Source of the DNA: Fimbriiglobus sp.
GTDB lineage: Bacteria; Planctomycetota; Planctomycetia; Gemmatales; Gemmataceae
Length of the DNA stretch: 34,316 bases
Assembly (NCBI GenBank): GCA_025351325.1
Contig: JANXWE010000196.1
Location: 1 to 34,316, forward strand
Direction: 5' to 3'
Position numbers and translations under genes: made by a program. Under the pieces are notes generated by a model that was given only the letters and a program-made list of their open reading frames with translations, ran no database searches and was not told where the DNA came from. Below, one piece after another: positions 15,579-24,626 of this stretch (within the stretch, counting starts at the first letter, position 1; every line of letters begins with the position of its first letter).

Positions 15579-17543
15579 TTACGTGGCCAGAACCGTTTCG
15601 CGGTCGAAGAGGCGTTCCGATGACTTCCAGAAGAGCCACGAGCCGAGCGTCAGGCCCAGTGTCACGACGGTCATGACGATGGCCCAGAGTATCCAATGCG
15701 GACGGTCGGCCCAAGTTGTCACGACCACCGGGAAGAGTACCAAGAACCCAGTCACGGGCAGGAACCACATGATGACGCGGTTCACGTTGCGGCAGCGGAT
15801 CGACAGCCAAAGGGCATAACTGGTGGCGAACGGCAGCATTGCCAGAAAGTAGATCACCCCGGGGGCGAGAAGCACCGGCGCATCGGTGGCGAGCAGCGCG
15901 AAGAGCATTACCCCGCCGGCCGGGCCACCCCACCACCAACCCCGCAGCAGACTGACGACCCACTTGGGCCAAAGGATCGCCGACCGGGGCACGGGGATGG
16001 TCAGCAGCGATTCCAACGTCAGCCGTTGGCGCTCCCGGCAGATCGCCCCGCCGGCGGCAATGCCGATTTGCAACAGGTGGATGAACACGCCGGTGCCGCC
16101 CGTGGTGAGCAAGAGCCATTTGATGACGGAGCGACTGTCACCCCCGCCGTTGTTCGCCATCAACGTGGCCGCCGAAATGGCCAAAATGAACAACACGACG
16201 ACCCCGAGGACGGCCCCGAGCAGATACATCATCGATTTCATGGCGTCGTCGTCTTCGTTCTTCAGTGAGCCGGTGGTGAAGCGCTCCTTCCAATAAAACG
16301 GGTCGGTGGTACCAATACTGGGACGGTCGGCGGTCTGTGCCTCCGTCAACTCATCCATCTGTTGATTGCGGCGCCGCTTCGGTGTTTTGTCCTGCTTCAC
16401 CGGGAGCAGGACTTTGGGAATCACTTCGTTGCGGGGCCGAATCTTCGAATGTTTCGAAACGGGGGCCACGGGAATCCGCTTGGCTCGGGAGACCGCTTGC
16501 GGAACCACCTCCGCGGTGACCTCATCGTCCGGCATCAACACCATCGGCACGTCAATGGTCGGCATGTTGGCGAGTGCGTTCCGACGGAGCCGCTCCGATT
16601 CAAACTGGGCGGCCCGCAATTGCTTCGCCTCTTCGAGGAGTTCCTGATTGCGATCATCCTTGCGGTAGCGATCCATAATCCAGGGTGGCGGCTTCGTCGA
16701 CCGGCGAATCAATCGGGCACGCATATTTCGCACGGATCGGACGGCCATCCCGACGGCAATACCCGACAGCACCAGTTCGCCGACGGTGTAGGCGGCCGTG
16801 ATGATCCAGAATGTCCCGGGGCTGTCCGGTTCGACCACGTACAGCACGGGGATGATGCCGAACGGCCCCGCATAAGGCCCCAACCCACAGCCGGTCAGCA
16901 CGATGATCGCGGTGAGGCCGTACGAGCGGAACATCGCTCCGCGGAAGGTGTCGGCCGAGCAGGCGCAGGCGGCGCTCACCGCGGCGAGGAAGATCACCGT
17001 CGTGGCCGTGATCGCGTAGCTGCACAACAAGAACTTGAGGGTGACACCGCCGTGGAGTTGCGTGATCGCCAAGATCGGCAGGCCGGCGAAGAGGATGCCG
17101 AGCAGGAAGCCGACGCGGCCGAAAAACTTCCCGAAGACGATCTCGCGGTTGGACAAATCGGACACGAGCAAGAAGACGAGTGTCTTGCGGTCCTTCTCTT
17201 CCGCGATCCCCCCGGCCGCATAGGCCGGTGTCAGCAACACGAGAATCGCGAGCTGGGCGATCAGGAACGTCAATGAGAACGATGACCCGAACGCGGACGT
17301 TTCCGCGATGCTGAGCTTCTGCGAGTCACCGAAGAACAGGTCGGCGGGGGCGGTGTTGCTGAACCAGATCATGCTGAACGCGGTGAGCACCAGGAACAGC
17401 AAGAACGCGAGGATGAACCGACCGCGGGCATCTTGGCCCCGACGGGCCAGGCGGAAAAGTTCCCACGAAAACAACGGCCCGATCAAGCCCGCCCGCGGCG
17501 GCTTTTTGGTCTTTGATTTCGCAGTGGTTTTGTCGGTGGGCAC
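15579..17543 (-). CDS. Double-length ABC-2 type transporter permease
   Basis: A 654-residue membrane protein. A Lys-rich N-terminal tail precedes about six TM helices (about 40-275), then a hydrophilic linker of some 150 residues, then a second membrane half of about six helices (about 430-640). Each half carries the ABC-2 permease signature loop: AEEKDRKTLVFLLVSDLSNREIVFGKF in two pieces in the first half, and CRERQRLTLESLLTIPVPRSAILWPKW in the second. The gene therefore looks like two permease subunits fused by a cytoplasmic linker, so one chain could form the whole channel. No ATPase gene is in this window. It starts 8 bases after the zinc-ribbon gene ends, in the same transcript. The substrate is unknown; envelope lipid, polysaccharide or gliding-type export are the usual roles. 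Confidence 0.85.
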   Translation of the reverse strand: MPTDKTTAKSKTKKPPRAGLIGPLFSWELFRLARRGQDARGRFILAFLLFLVLTAFSMIWFSNTAPADLFFGDSQKLSIAETSAFGSSFSLTFLIAQLAILVLLTPAYAAGGIAEEKDRKTLVFLLVSDLSNREIVFGKFFGRVGFLLGILFAGLPILAITQLHGGVTLKFLLCSYAITATTVIFLAAVSAACACSADTFRGAMFRSYGLTAIIVLTGCGLGPYAGPFGIIPVLYVVEPDSPGTFWIITAAYTVGELVLSGIAVGMAVRSVRNMRARLIRRSTKPPPWIMDRYRKDDRNQELLEEAKQLRAAQFESERLRRNALANMPTIDVPMVLMPDDEVTAEVVPQAVSRAKRIPVAPVSKHSKIRPRNEVIPKVLLPVKQDKTPKRRRNQQMDELTEAQTADRPSIGTTDPFYWKERFTTGSLKNEDDDAMKSMMYLLGAVLGVVVLFILAISAATLMANNGGGDSRSVIKWLLLTTGGTGVFIHLLQIGIAAGGAICRERQRLTLESLLTIPVPRSAILWPKWVVSLLRGWWWGGPAGGVMLFALLATDAPVLLAPGVIYFLAMLPFATSYALWLSIRCRNVNRVIMWFLPVTGFLVLFPVVVTTWADRPHWILWAIVMTVVTLGLTLGSWLFWKSSERLFDRETVLAT

Positions 17544-17551
17544 GGAGTCAC

Positions 17552-19435
17552 TCAGCGTTTGGAATCCTGCAACCCCAGAGCCAACCCAGCGAGACCGAAG
17601 GCCCGCAGGTTACCCTTGCCCCAGCTTTCGTACTCTTTGGCTGGGGCGCGATCACCACTGAGTGCGGCGATGTGCCGGGTGACCACCAATGCGGTGAGGG
17701 CCGCCGACACCCGGAGTTTGGCGGGGTCGTCCGGGCGGTCCACCTGCGACAGTTCCGCTTTCTGTTTCGGGTTCGCGGCCAGTTTCAACCGGAGGGCGTC
17801 GGCCTTGGCCCACGTTCGCAGGCCATCCTCGGTGAGTAAATTGCTGAGCACTTCGACTTTGTCCATCTGCCCGGCTCGTGCGGCAGATTGGGCGATGCGG
17901 AGGATGGCATACTGCGGCGACGTTCTGCTAAACGCGGCCCGCTCCTTCGAGACGATCTCGAGCGTCGCATCGACCGCCTCAATTGAAGTTGGCGATTGTT
18001 CCGCGATCATCGCCAAGGCCAGCAATCGGTCATCGAGCGGCCCCGGTCGCACGGCCACTGCCAGCGCTTCCGGCCCACGATGCGTCCCGACGGCGACCAG
18101 CCGAGTATTGCGGGTGATTTCCCCGACGCCGGGTGGTCCGACGATCGTCGGGGCGCCGGGGGTGCCCAATTTCTGCCAAAGCACTTGGGCCGTGATCGCT
18201 CCCGTGGTCGCCTTCAACTCTTCAGCAATCGCTTGCACTTGTGCTGGCGTGGCACCGGCATTCAAAGCTTCCAGTGCCACTTGGGCCCGCGCTTCGGGGA
18301 ACTCCGAATCCGCAAACGCTTGGCTCAGAATCTCCTGGAGAAGATCGGGTTTCCCTGCTTTGGTGAGTTCCCGAGACAGTCGGCGGGCGATCCACAAGCG
18401 CAGGTCGAGGTCGTCGGCTCGGGCGTCATTCTTCAAAATGCTCAGCACCCGGTGGAGCTGCTGCTGAACGTAGCCCATGTCGCCGCCGATGGGCGAGCGC
18501 GTCGCCTGTTGATCTTGGGGCGACCAACGGATCTTCACTTCCCGCAGAACTTGATCTTCATCGCCACCGAGTGTTAGCAGTGCGAGCGCCAACTCGCCGA
18601 CGAGGAGATCCCGTTCGGGCGACTTCGGAGCTTTTGTCAGTTCGTCGCGTGCCGAGTTGAACTGACCAAGCGCTTCCTTCAATTTCTCTTTGGAGTCCGA
18701 CCGTGCCGAATACTCACCGGCTGAAATCAGCAACAGCGCCCGACAGAGGGCCGGCTGCCCCTTCGCCATCGGGCCGTCGTCCTTGTACTCCGTCAGTTCT
18801 TTCAACGCCTCGGCCATGTAAAGGTTTTCTTTACCGTCGCGCCGACTGTTGAAGTAGAACAGCACGCCGAGGCTGACGGCCACCAAGGCGGCGGCCGCGA
18901 GGAAGCCCCACTTCAACTTCGCCATCAGCGGCATCGGCTCCACGTCGTCGGCGATGGCCCCGGCTTGCTTCAAACTCTCGAATTGCGCTTGGGTCGTGCG
19001 CTGCGCTTTCAAATCGTCGGGAAGTTCCGGGCCACGGGCACCACCCGGTTTGTCGGAGTTGGGATCACGCCAGTCGGCCTTCTTGATTTTGCGTTCGGGA
19101 ATTTTCTGCCGGTGCTGGCACTCCGGGCACATCACATTCTTGCCGATTTTGCTCGAAGGTTCGAGCCATTTGTGATCGCACATGGCGCAAATCACGTCGA
19201 CTTGCTGTTCGACCGCCGCGCCAAAACCGGCATTCGGATCGTCGCTGAACAGCGACGCCGCCAGGGCTTCCGCTTCAAACTGCGACCGGTCATCCGCGAG
19301 TTTCTTGACGGCGCTTTCGGGCACGGTGAAGCGCTGACGGCAGTCTGGGTTCGAGCAAGTCGCTCGCTTCCCAGCCAGTTCGTCTTTCAGGCGGTACTTC
19401 TTTTCGCAGTGCGGGCAAGCGGTGTCAATCGGCAT
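17552..19435 (-). CDS. Zinc-ribbon membrane protein with helical repeat domain
   Basis: A 627-residue protein. Two cytoplasmic zinc ribbons open it: CPHCEKKYRLKDELAGK with a second Cys pair CSNPDC (an MJ0042-like ribbon), then CAMCDHKW with CPEC. A single TM helix (GFLAAAALVAVSLGVLFYF, about 175-193) follows. The remaining 430 residues are alpha-helical and repeat-like (AEALKELTEYKDD, ALLLISAGEYSA, ALALLTLGGDED, RLLALAMIAEQSP, ILRIAQSAARAG), like TPR or SEL1 solenoids, presumably periplasmic. The ATG at 19435 is preferred over in-frame upstream starts because it places the zinc ribbon at the N-terminus as in its relatives. It lies between the NPCBM-domain gene and the permease in one operon. 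Function unknown; an envelope scaffold or sensor is plausible. Confidence 0.8.
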   Translation of the reverse strand: MPIDTACPHCEKKYRLKDELAGKRATCSNPDCRQRFTVPESAVKKLADDRSQFEAEALAASLFSDDPNAGFGAAVEQQVDVICAMCDHKWLEPSSKIGKNVMCPECQHRQKIPERKIKKADWRDPNSDKPGGARGPELPDDLKAQRTTQAQFESLKQAGAIADDVEPMPLMAKLKWGFLAAAALVAVSLGVLFYFNSRRDGKENLYMAEALKELTEYKDDGPMAKGQPALCRALLLISAGEYSARSDSKEKLKEALGQFNSARDELTKAPKSPERDLLVGELALALLTLGGDEDQVLREVKIRWSPQDQQATRSPIGGDMGYVQQQLHRVLSILKNDARADDLDLRLWIARRLSRELTKAGKPDLLQEILSQAFADSEFPEARAQVALEALNAGATPAQVQAIAEELKATTGAITAQVLWQKLGTPGAPTIVGPPGVGEITRNTRLVAVGTHRGPEALAVAVRPGPLDDRLLALAMIAEQSPTSIEAVDATLEIVSKERAAFSRTSPQYAILRIAQSAARAGQMDKVEVLSNLLTEDGLRTWAKADALRLKLAANPKQKAELSQVDRPDDPAKLRVSAALTALVVTRHIAALSGDRAPAKEYESWGKGNLRAFGLAGLALGLQDSKR

Positions 19436-19512
19436 GGATGCCTTCAAAGCCGGATGGAATGACCTGATGATTCTATTATGCCCCGTTCCGAGGAGCTCGG
19501 CAATACTCTGGT

Positions 19513-20748
19513 TCATTCCACCAGTTTGGCTTCCGCCCAATTCACGTCATCTTGCACGTCGCCACCGCCACCATATTCGACGATCAAAGTCAGTTCCTTC
19601 GCACCGGTCACATCCAGCCGAATCGCCACGGCGGCATCGGCGGTCAACCCCTTCAGCCCGGCGATGGTTTGTTCGCGACCATCGAGCAGAATCCGGACAT
19701 CGACGTTTCCTTTTCGCCCACTGACACGATCCAAGCCAACCGTGCTGCCGAAGGTGCGGTATTTTCCGGCGAGGTCGTAAACCACGGTGGTCTTCGAGTG
19801 CATTCCCAAGCCACGGTCGAAGGTCTCTTCCCCGAAGCGAGTCGTCAGCCGGAGGGGAGCTTCTCGCACCGAGCGGTTCACCGCGACGGGCCAGACGACA
19901 GTCCCGAATGGTTCGACCTTCTGGCTCTTCGCCGGACGCTCGGCCAAGAAGGCCACTTTGCCACCGACGGTGTCGAGTGCCACCAGGTCATCTTGGGGCA
20001 TGGTGAACTTGGCGCCGGTCGAAGTTGCACCGGCGAACGCCGTACCGTCGAACGATGCTGTGGCCAGAGTGAGCCGCGAACCGCTGCGGGTGACGATGCG
20101 AAAGGACTGGCCGACGGGGGCCTTCATCCGACTCAACGATGGATCGAATGCGACTGCCGCGACCTTGTTCAACTCGAATGGTTTCGCGGTGGTGTCGCCG
20201 CTGGCTTTGAACCGCAGTGGCCCACTCGCGGGGGCGAAGCGTTCCAGGGTTCCGCGCAGGACGTCGCCGTTGCGCAGCTTCAGGGTGTCCTGCTTTTTCG
20301 TGGCATCGATCCACGGATATTTCAGCGCATCGAGCGGGTGATCCTGCGGAGGCGGTGTGAACCAGAGCACCGAAATCGTACTGAGCGGGAATGCCAATTC
20401 CGTGCTCTTCCCGGCTTTTCCGAGCATCGCCGCCACCCGGATCGTCAATCCATCCCCACCGAGAACTTCCCCGGCGATGCGATCCCCGTTGGCCAACACG
20501 ATGTGCGCTTCCGTTGGCAAGGGTGGCAACGGAACCGTGGGCAGACGCAGCGACACGAGATCTTGTACGGGTAACGTCGTGCCATCGAAGGTCAGTTTGC
20601 CATCGGGTGAAAGGACCGCCGCGACCGTGCGTGATTCCTTCGGATCGGTCGTTTGCAATTCGTAACGACCGACCGGCTCTGCGGCACCCACCCGATGGGA
20701 ACCGAGGAGAAATATCAATGGGAAGACGATGCGAAACAGCATGATCAT
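19513..20748 (-). CDS. Secreted NPCBM-domain protein
   Basis: A 411-residue protein with a signal peptide ([20 protein letters not shown]). The first two thirds contain repeated small beta modules of the pattern [21 protein letters not shown] and [19 protein letters not shown], as in planctomycete surface proteins. The C-terminal 130 residues are an NPCBM/NEW2 carbohydrate-binding domain: [24 protein letters not shown] in two pieces, [30 protein letters not shown], and the end [18 protein letters not shown]. It probably binds a glycan in the periplasm or at the cell surface. The ATG at 20748 overlaps the thioesterase stop as ATGA; a second in-frame ATG is 6 bases further on. It shares a transcript with the zinc-ribbon and permease genes. 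Confidence 0.88.
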   Translation of the reverse strand: MIMLFRIVFPLIFLLGSHRVGAAEPVGRYELQTTDPKESRTVAAVLSPDGKLTFDGTTLPVQDLVSLRLPTVPLPPLPTEAHIVLANGDRIAGEVLGGDGLTIRVAAMLGKAGKSTELAFPLSTISVLWFTPPPQDHPLDALKYPWIDATKKQDTLKLRNGDVLRGTLERFAPASGPLRFKASGDTTAKPFELNKVAAVAFDPSLSRMKAPVGQSFRIVTRSGSRLTLATASFDGTAFAGATSTGAKFTMPQDDLVALDTVGGKVAFLAERPAKSQKVEPFGTVVWPVAVNRSVREAPLRLTTRFGEETFDRGLGMHSKTTVVYDLAGKYRTFGSTVGLDRVSGRKGNVDVRILLDGREQTIAGLKGLTADAAVAIRLDVTGAKELTLIVEYGGGGDVQDDVNWAEAKLVE

Positions 20749-21149
20749 GCCTCCCCCATCAACACGATCGGCCGGCGTTCGGTGACGGGGAGGCTGGCGT
20801 CGACCCCCACATAGACAATCTCGGCATCGGTGACGGGGATTTCTTGGGCACCCCGTTCAGCGATCACATCGATGTGCATGGTCGCGGAGGTGCGGCCGAT
20901 TTTGATCAACCGTGTCTGAAACTTCACCACGTCGCCGACAAGTACGGGCTGTTTGAATTCGACGCGATTGATGGCCACTGTCACGAATGAAGCGCGGGGA
21001 TTACCCCCCCGCAATAACACCTCGCGGCGAGCGCCGATCGAGCCGGCCGTGTCGATGTGGCTGAGGATCACACCGCCAAAAATGGTACCGTACGGATTGG
21101 TATCGCGCGGCATCATGACAACTTGGATGGCGGTGTACGGTTCGGACAT
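20745..21149 (-). CDS. Acyl-CoA thioesterase, YciA-like hotdog fold
   Basis: A 134-residue cytosolic enzyme that hydrolyses acyl-CoA to the free acid. The hotdog signature [21 protein letters not shown] near residues 13-33 is typical of YciA/BFIT-type thioesterases, with the conserved N-G-x-x-F-G-G and following acidic residue. [20 protein letters not shown] and [11 protein letters not shown] complete the fold. The ATG at 21149 begins [11 protein letters not shown]; the frame continues upstream without homology, so this start is chosen. It is first in the minus-strand run that leads to the permease. The stop overlaps the NPCBM-protein ATG. Substrate chain length cannot be told. Confidence 0.9.
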   Translation of the reverse strand: MSEPYTAIQVVMMPRDTNPYGTIFGGVILSHIDTAGSIGARREVLLRGGNPRASFVTVAINRVEFKQPVLVGDVVKFQTRLIKIGRTSATMHIDVIAERGAQEIPVTDAEIVYVGVDASLPVTERRPIVLMGEA

Positions 21150-21220
21150 GCGAGCCCCTCGGGGGTGATTCTTCGGTGTCCCGTCATGATACGCCACCCA
21201 GTTTTCATGGCGAACTCGAC

Positions 21221-21254
21221 AAACAAAAACGCGACCGGGATTACCCCCGGTCGC
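21221..21254 (-). terminator. Intrinsic terminator after small membrane protein gene
   Basis: GCGACCGGG (21231-21239) and CCCGGTCGC (21246-21254) form a perfect 9-bp stem with a 6-base loop. On the minus strand the stem is followed by GTTTTTGTTTG (21221-21230), a proper T-tract, 26 bases past the stop at 21281. On the + strand it is followed by GTCGTTTTGTTT, so it could end transcription both ways. Confidence 0.85.
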
Positions 21255-21280
21255 GTCGTTTTGTTTCGTTCTATGACCAC

Positions 21281-21493
21281 TCAGCTCAAAACGGGTCGGG
21301 CGGCGTAGCGGTCGAAGCGATCCGACAGGATGAAGAAGGTCGGTGCCCAGAGGCCGACGAAGATGCCGAACCGTTCCCCGTGGGCGAGATCCGGGTCTTT
21401 GGACATGGCCCAAATGGCAATGGACGCGAGGATCGAAACGAAGCCCATGACAAAACAAATGGTGCTCAGAACTCGCAGTAGGCTCGGCGACAT
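21281..21493 (-). CDS. Small two-TM membrane protein
   Basis: A 70-residue protein with two hydrophobic helices, about residues 7-30 ([21 protein letters not shown]) and 43-57 ([15 protein letters not shown]), joined by a short charged loop ([13 protein letters not shown]) and ending in a basic tail ([10 protein letters not shown]). It probably sits in the inner membrane with both ends on the same side. CAGGAGTTTGCC precedes the ATG at 21493, so an AGGAG is 7 bases upstream, and a strong terminator follows. Both support a real gene. It follows the kinase gene after 76 bases on the same strand. No function recognised. Confidence 0.8.
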   Translation of the reverse strand: MSPSLLRVLSTICFVMGFVSILASIAIWAMSKDPDLAHGERFGIFVGLWAPTFFILSDRFDRYAARPVLS

Positions 21494-21569
21494 GGCAAAC
21501 TCCTGGTCGGAAATTGGTGTGCGACGTTCAATTCCTAGGCGGACACTTCCTTCCGGTTCCAGTCTGAAC

Positions 21570-23831
21570 TCACTTCTTCAGTTCGGCATACACCACCCGG
21601 AAGCCGATGGCGTTGGTGCTGCTGCGCGGGTCATGGTAGGCACGCGATGCCGAGCGGGCCTTGGCGGCAGTCTCGTTCCAGGCGCCACCCCGGATGACGC
21701 GGACCCCGCCGGCGGAGTCGCTCGGGCCAACCGGATCGGTACGTTCGCCCGGCGGATACGACTCCGAATAGAAGTCGCTGCACCACTCCCAGAGGTTCCC
21801 GTGCATGTCGAACAGTCCGAACGCGTTCGGGGTGCGGCGCAGATCTTCGTACCCCTTTTCGGTCGGATCGCCGTCCTTGGCGGCCACGGGGTAGGGCTTC
21901 GCCTCGCGCTTCTTCCCGAGCAGTTCCGGGTTTGATTCCCAATACAGATCCTCGGGTTCTTCCAGGAAGATCCCCTGCTTCTGAAAGACGATCTTGGTGC
22001 CGAAGGCGAACGGCGTGCTCGTGCCGGCACGGGCGCAATACTCCCATTCCGCTTCGGTCGGCAGCCGGTAGCCCCAACCCGGCCGGCGGTCCTTCTCTTT
22101 CTTGGTCAGCTTGTCGCAGAACTCCACCGCTTTGTCGTAACTGACGTTGTCCACGGGAATCCGGTTGGTCAGTTTCGAGTTGAAGTTCTTAGAATTGCGC
22201 GACGGCGAATCGCCCATGAGATTCAGGTACTGGCCCTGCGTGACTTCGGTGGCCGACAGATAGAACGCCTGCGTCAGCTTGACCGTCTCCATTGGGCCTT
22301 CGTTGTCTTCCCGGCGCACTTCGGCATTCGGGGAACCCATCGCGAATTGGCCCGGCTCGATCTTCACCATCGTCATCCCGAACGAATTGTCGAACTTCGC
22401 TTCCAGTGGCCCGACCACCTTCTCCGGCTCCCCGCCGAAGTACCAAATCCCAATACTCCCCAAGCTGACGAACATCACCATGACCGCGATGCCGGCAAAA
22501 ATCACCAGAGGCAGATTCGACCGTTTCTTCGGCCGGCGTACTTGGATGTTGTCAACCTGCCCACGCTGATCCGACTCAGCCTGTTCATCGTCGGCGGACT
22601 CCTGAACGCTCATATCCGAAAATGGACTCGGTGTGGCCGCAGCGTACTGTGCTGGCACTGGCATAGCCCCGCGGTACGCCGGAGGCTGGCCCGGCACCCC
22701 GTTGATGGCCACGGGCTGCGCGGTGAGTGTGGCCCGAGCAAATGGTTGCGGAAACGGGGCGGGCGTTTGCATCGCCGACGTCGGATAGCTACCCGGTTGA
22801 GGGGGGCAAAACGGCACGAGCGCCTGCGCGACCACGGATGGCATCTGCGGGCGATCTTCCGGACGCTTCGCCATGAACCAGGCAATGAGCTGATCGAGCT
22901 GAGGTGGAGCATCCGGCAGATAGTTCCGCACGCTCGGTGGTGGCTCAGTGACATGCTTCAACAGTTTCTCAGTTGCGGTTTTCCCCTCGTACGGAACACG
23001 CCCGGTCACCAGATAAAAAAGTGTCGCACCCAGTGAATAGACATCAGCGCGGATATCGACAGCCGTGGAGTTCTGCGCTTGTTCCGGTGCCAAGAAATCT
23101 GGAGTGCCGAGGACGAAACCATCTTGCGTCACCCGGGTGGCGTTCTCTCCACCCGCGAAGGTCGGATCGTGCAACAGGGCCAACCCGAGATCGAGCAGTT
23201 TCACTTGACCCCGTGGCGTCAGCAAGAGGTTGCTCGGCTTGACGTCGCGGTGGACGAGCCCACGTTCAAAGGCGTGTTGTAGTCCGGTGGCCGCTTGGCG
23301 GATGGCATCGCAGGCGGCCGGGATCGACATCGGCCCCTTGGCTCGCACGTGCTTGGTCAGGTCGATTCCTTCGACGTACTCCATCGACAAACACAGTCCG
23401 CCATCACCCGCTTCTTCGGCGTCGAAGGCCAGCACCACATTGGGGTGCGACAACTGTGCGGCGGCGTGAATTTCTTGACGGAAGCGACCGACCACGGCCG
23501 GGTTCGACAATTTTTCTTTGCGGATGACCTTGAGCGCGACATCGCGACCGAGCCGCAAATGCTTCGCTTTGAAGACGCGCCCCATGCCGCCTTCGCCGAG
23601 CAACTCGAGCAGCCGATACGAGCCGAGGGTGAGTTCGCGCGCCCGCCCTTTGGAGGTCTCCTTCGCTTGGAACGTCGTGAGCCAGCCACGCCGGATCAAC
23701 TCCTTGGCCAGGGCCGTCGGATCAGGTTGGAACTCAGAGATCCACGACCGCATCTCTTGCAATTGCGACGCATCCAGCAGTTGCGCGTGCCCGAGTGAAA
23801 CGAGGAACGCTTCGGCGGGGTCGTTACTCAT
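21570..23831 (-). CDS. Transmembrane Ser/Thr kinase with C-terminal FGE-like domain
   Basis: A 753-residue receptor-like kinase. Residues 1-60 are the helical region common in planctomycete kinases (ending LIRRGWLTTFQA). The kinase domain (72-340) has the P-loop GEGGMGRV (79-86), Lys101 in VALKV, Glu120, the HRDVKPSN loop (Asp196), DLG in place of DFG (214-216) and APE (248-250), so it should be active. A Pro/Ala linker leads to one TM helix (about 440-464). The outer part, 482-750, is an FGE-sulfatase/SUMF1-type domain: MVKIEPGQFAMGS, RLPTEAEWEYCARAG, FGLFDMHGNLWEWCSDF, RVIRGGAWN and AIGFRVV. The two catalytic cysteines that follow RGG in true formylglycine-generating enzymes are absent (AWNETAAKARSASR), so it is more likely a binding or sensing module than an active enzyme. 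No partner gene is evident. Confidence 0.92.
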   Translation of the reverse strand: MSNDPAEAFLVSLGHAQLLDASQLQEMRSWISEFQPDPTALAKELIRRGWLTTFQAKETSKGRARELTLGSYRLLELLGEGGMGRVFKAKHLRLGRDVALKVIRKEKLSNPAVVGRFRQEIHAAAQLSHPNVVLAFDAEEAGDGGLCLSMEYVEGIDLTKHVRAKGPMSIPAACDAIRQAATGLQHAFERGLVHRDVKPSNLLLTPRGQVKLLDLGLALLHDPTFAGGENATRVTQDGFVLGTPDFLAPEQAQNSTAVDIRADVYSLGATLFYLVTGRVPYEGKTATEKLLKHVTEPPPSVRNYLPDAPPQLDQLIAWFMAKRPEDRPQMPSVVAQALVPFCPPQPGSYPTSAMQTPAPFPQPFARATLTAQPVAINGVPGQPPAYRGAMPVPAQYAAATPSPFSDMSVQESADDEQAESDQRGQVDNIQVRRPKKRSNLPLVIFAGIAVMVMFVSLGSIGIWYFGGEPEKVVGPLEAKFDNSFGMTMVKIEPGQFAMGSPNAEVRREDNEGPMETVKLTQAFYLSATEVTQGQYLNLMGDSPSRNSKNFNSKLTNRIPVDNVSYDKAVEFCDKLTKKEKDRRPGWGYRLPTEAEWEYCARAGTSTPFAFGTKIVFQKQGIFLEEPEDLYWESNPELLGKKREAKPYPVAAKDGDPTEKGYEDLRRTPNAFGLFDMHGNLWEWCSDFYSESYPPGERTDPVGPSDSAGGVRVIRGGAWNETAAKARSASRAYHDPRSSTNAIGFRVVYAELKK

Positions 23832-23931
23832 CGGGAATCCGGTCTGAAGGCAGGTCGATACTCACATTATGCCGACAGTCGGCCACTTCTGCGAGACAAG
23901 ATCCGCACGGAGCTGGGACGGCACCGAATTA

Positions 23932-23965
23932 GCCGCGACGCGAAGTCTTCGAAGCGGAGCGCGGC
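23932..23965. repeat. GC-rich imperfect hairpin beside the large palindrome
   Basis: GCCGCG (23932-23937) and CGCGGC (23960-23965) flank CGCGAAGTCTTCGAAGCG, which has its own inner pairing around CTTCGAAG. It stands 15 bases from the large palindrome and may be part of the same dispersed unit. The rest of the gap 23832-24100 shows no open reading frame or promoter that I can support. Confidence 0.45.
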
Positions 23966-23980
23966 CCGTTGACGAACAGC

Positions 23981-24033
23981 GACCAGGCGGATAACTTTAA
24001 ATTATAAGTAAATTTAAAGTTATCCGCCTGGTC
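23981..24033. repeat. Perfect 23-bp-arm palindrome with AT-rich core
   Basis: The arms 23981-24003 and 24011-24033 are perfect inverted copies of 23 bases, with the 7-base loop ATAAGTA. The outer half of each arm is GC-rich (GACCAGGCGGAT) and the inner half AT-rich (AACTTTAAATT). It lies 67 bases past the thioredoxin-like gene's stop and 150 bases upstream of the kinase ATG. There is no T-tract next to it. It could serve as a terminator, a protein-binding site, or a mobile repeat. Confidence 0.9.
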
Positions 24034-24100
24034 GGTGGAGACGACGTGCGACAGCCTAAAAAATCACCTTCGCTCCGGCAAATTCTGAAACAGCAAACCA

Positions 24101-24520
24101 TCATGGCCGGCCGGATTGGGCTTTCTTAAACACCTGCTTGAGGTACGGCACGTAGGTGGTCTGCTGTTGAATCCCACTGTTGCGGCCGATGATGTTGCCG
24201 CCGTCGAGTGCGACGAAATAGGGGTAACCGGTGGGAGCGTACGCGGTGACGTACCTCTGATTTCCGGGCGTGTCGATGTCGTATTCCCGAAACTTCACCG
24301 TCGGGAAATCGAGCCGCAACTTCTTCAACAGGGCCGGAACCTCGGCGCAATAGTGGCACCAAGAGGCCGTGAGCACCCGCACTTCGAACCGGTTCGCCTC
24401 GATTGGCAAGTCAATCGGCGGTGGCGGGGAGACATCCTTACCTTTGATGACGTTTTGCAGGTCGCACCCGGTGCAGCTCAGAATTAACAACCCAAGCAGA
24501 ATTCGCGCCCTGGCATTCAT
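24101..24520 (-). CDS. Thioredoxin-like lipoprotein
   Basis: A 139-residue exported protein. The signal peptide ends in a lipobox-type CTGC with Cys19, so it is probably lipid-anchored on the outer face of the inner membrane or in the outer membrane. After a Pro-rich linker (SPPPPIDLP) the thioredoxin fold begins with FEVRVLTASWCHYC; the redox pair is Cys55/Cys58 with HY between, an unusual dipeptide compared with the GP of thioredoxin. VKFREYDIDT and the cis-Pro loop (APTGYPYFVAL) follow, then GGNIIGRNSG and a last helix. It likely acts as a periplasmic thiol oxidoreductase. It is divergent from the TPR-glycosyltransferase gene, 106 bases away, and no cytochrome maturation genes are adjacent. 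Confidence 0.87.
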   Translation of the reverse strand: MNARARILLGLLILSCTGCDLQNVIKGKDVSPPPPIDLPIEANRFEVRVLTASWCHYCAEVPALLKKLRLDFPTVKFREYDIDTPGNQRYVTAYAPTGYPYFVALDGGNIIGRNSGIQQQTTYVPYLKQVFKKAQSGRP

Positions 24521-24626
24521 GGTTTCTCATTCCTATTGTTGAACGTCGCATTCGAGGATAGCACGGAAACCGGCAAAAAATTTTGGCACCCGGTTCGCCG
24601 TCGGGTGGAGTCTGTAAATCAAATTC

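Noticed and set aside
21570-22380. Active formylglycine-generating enzyme activity of the kinase's outer domain
   Set aside because: The cysteine pair expected after RGG is missing, so a catalytic call is not supported.
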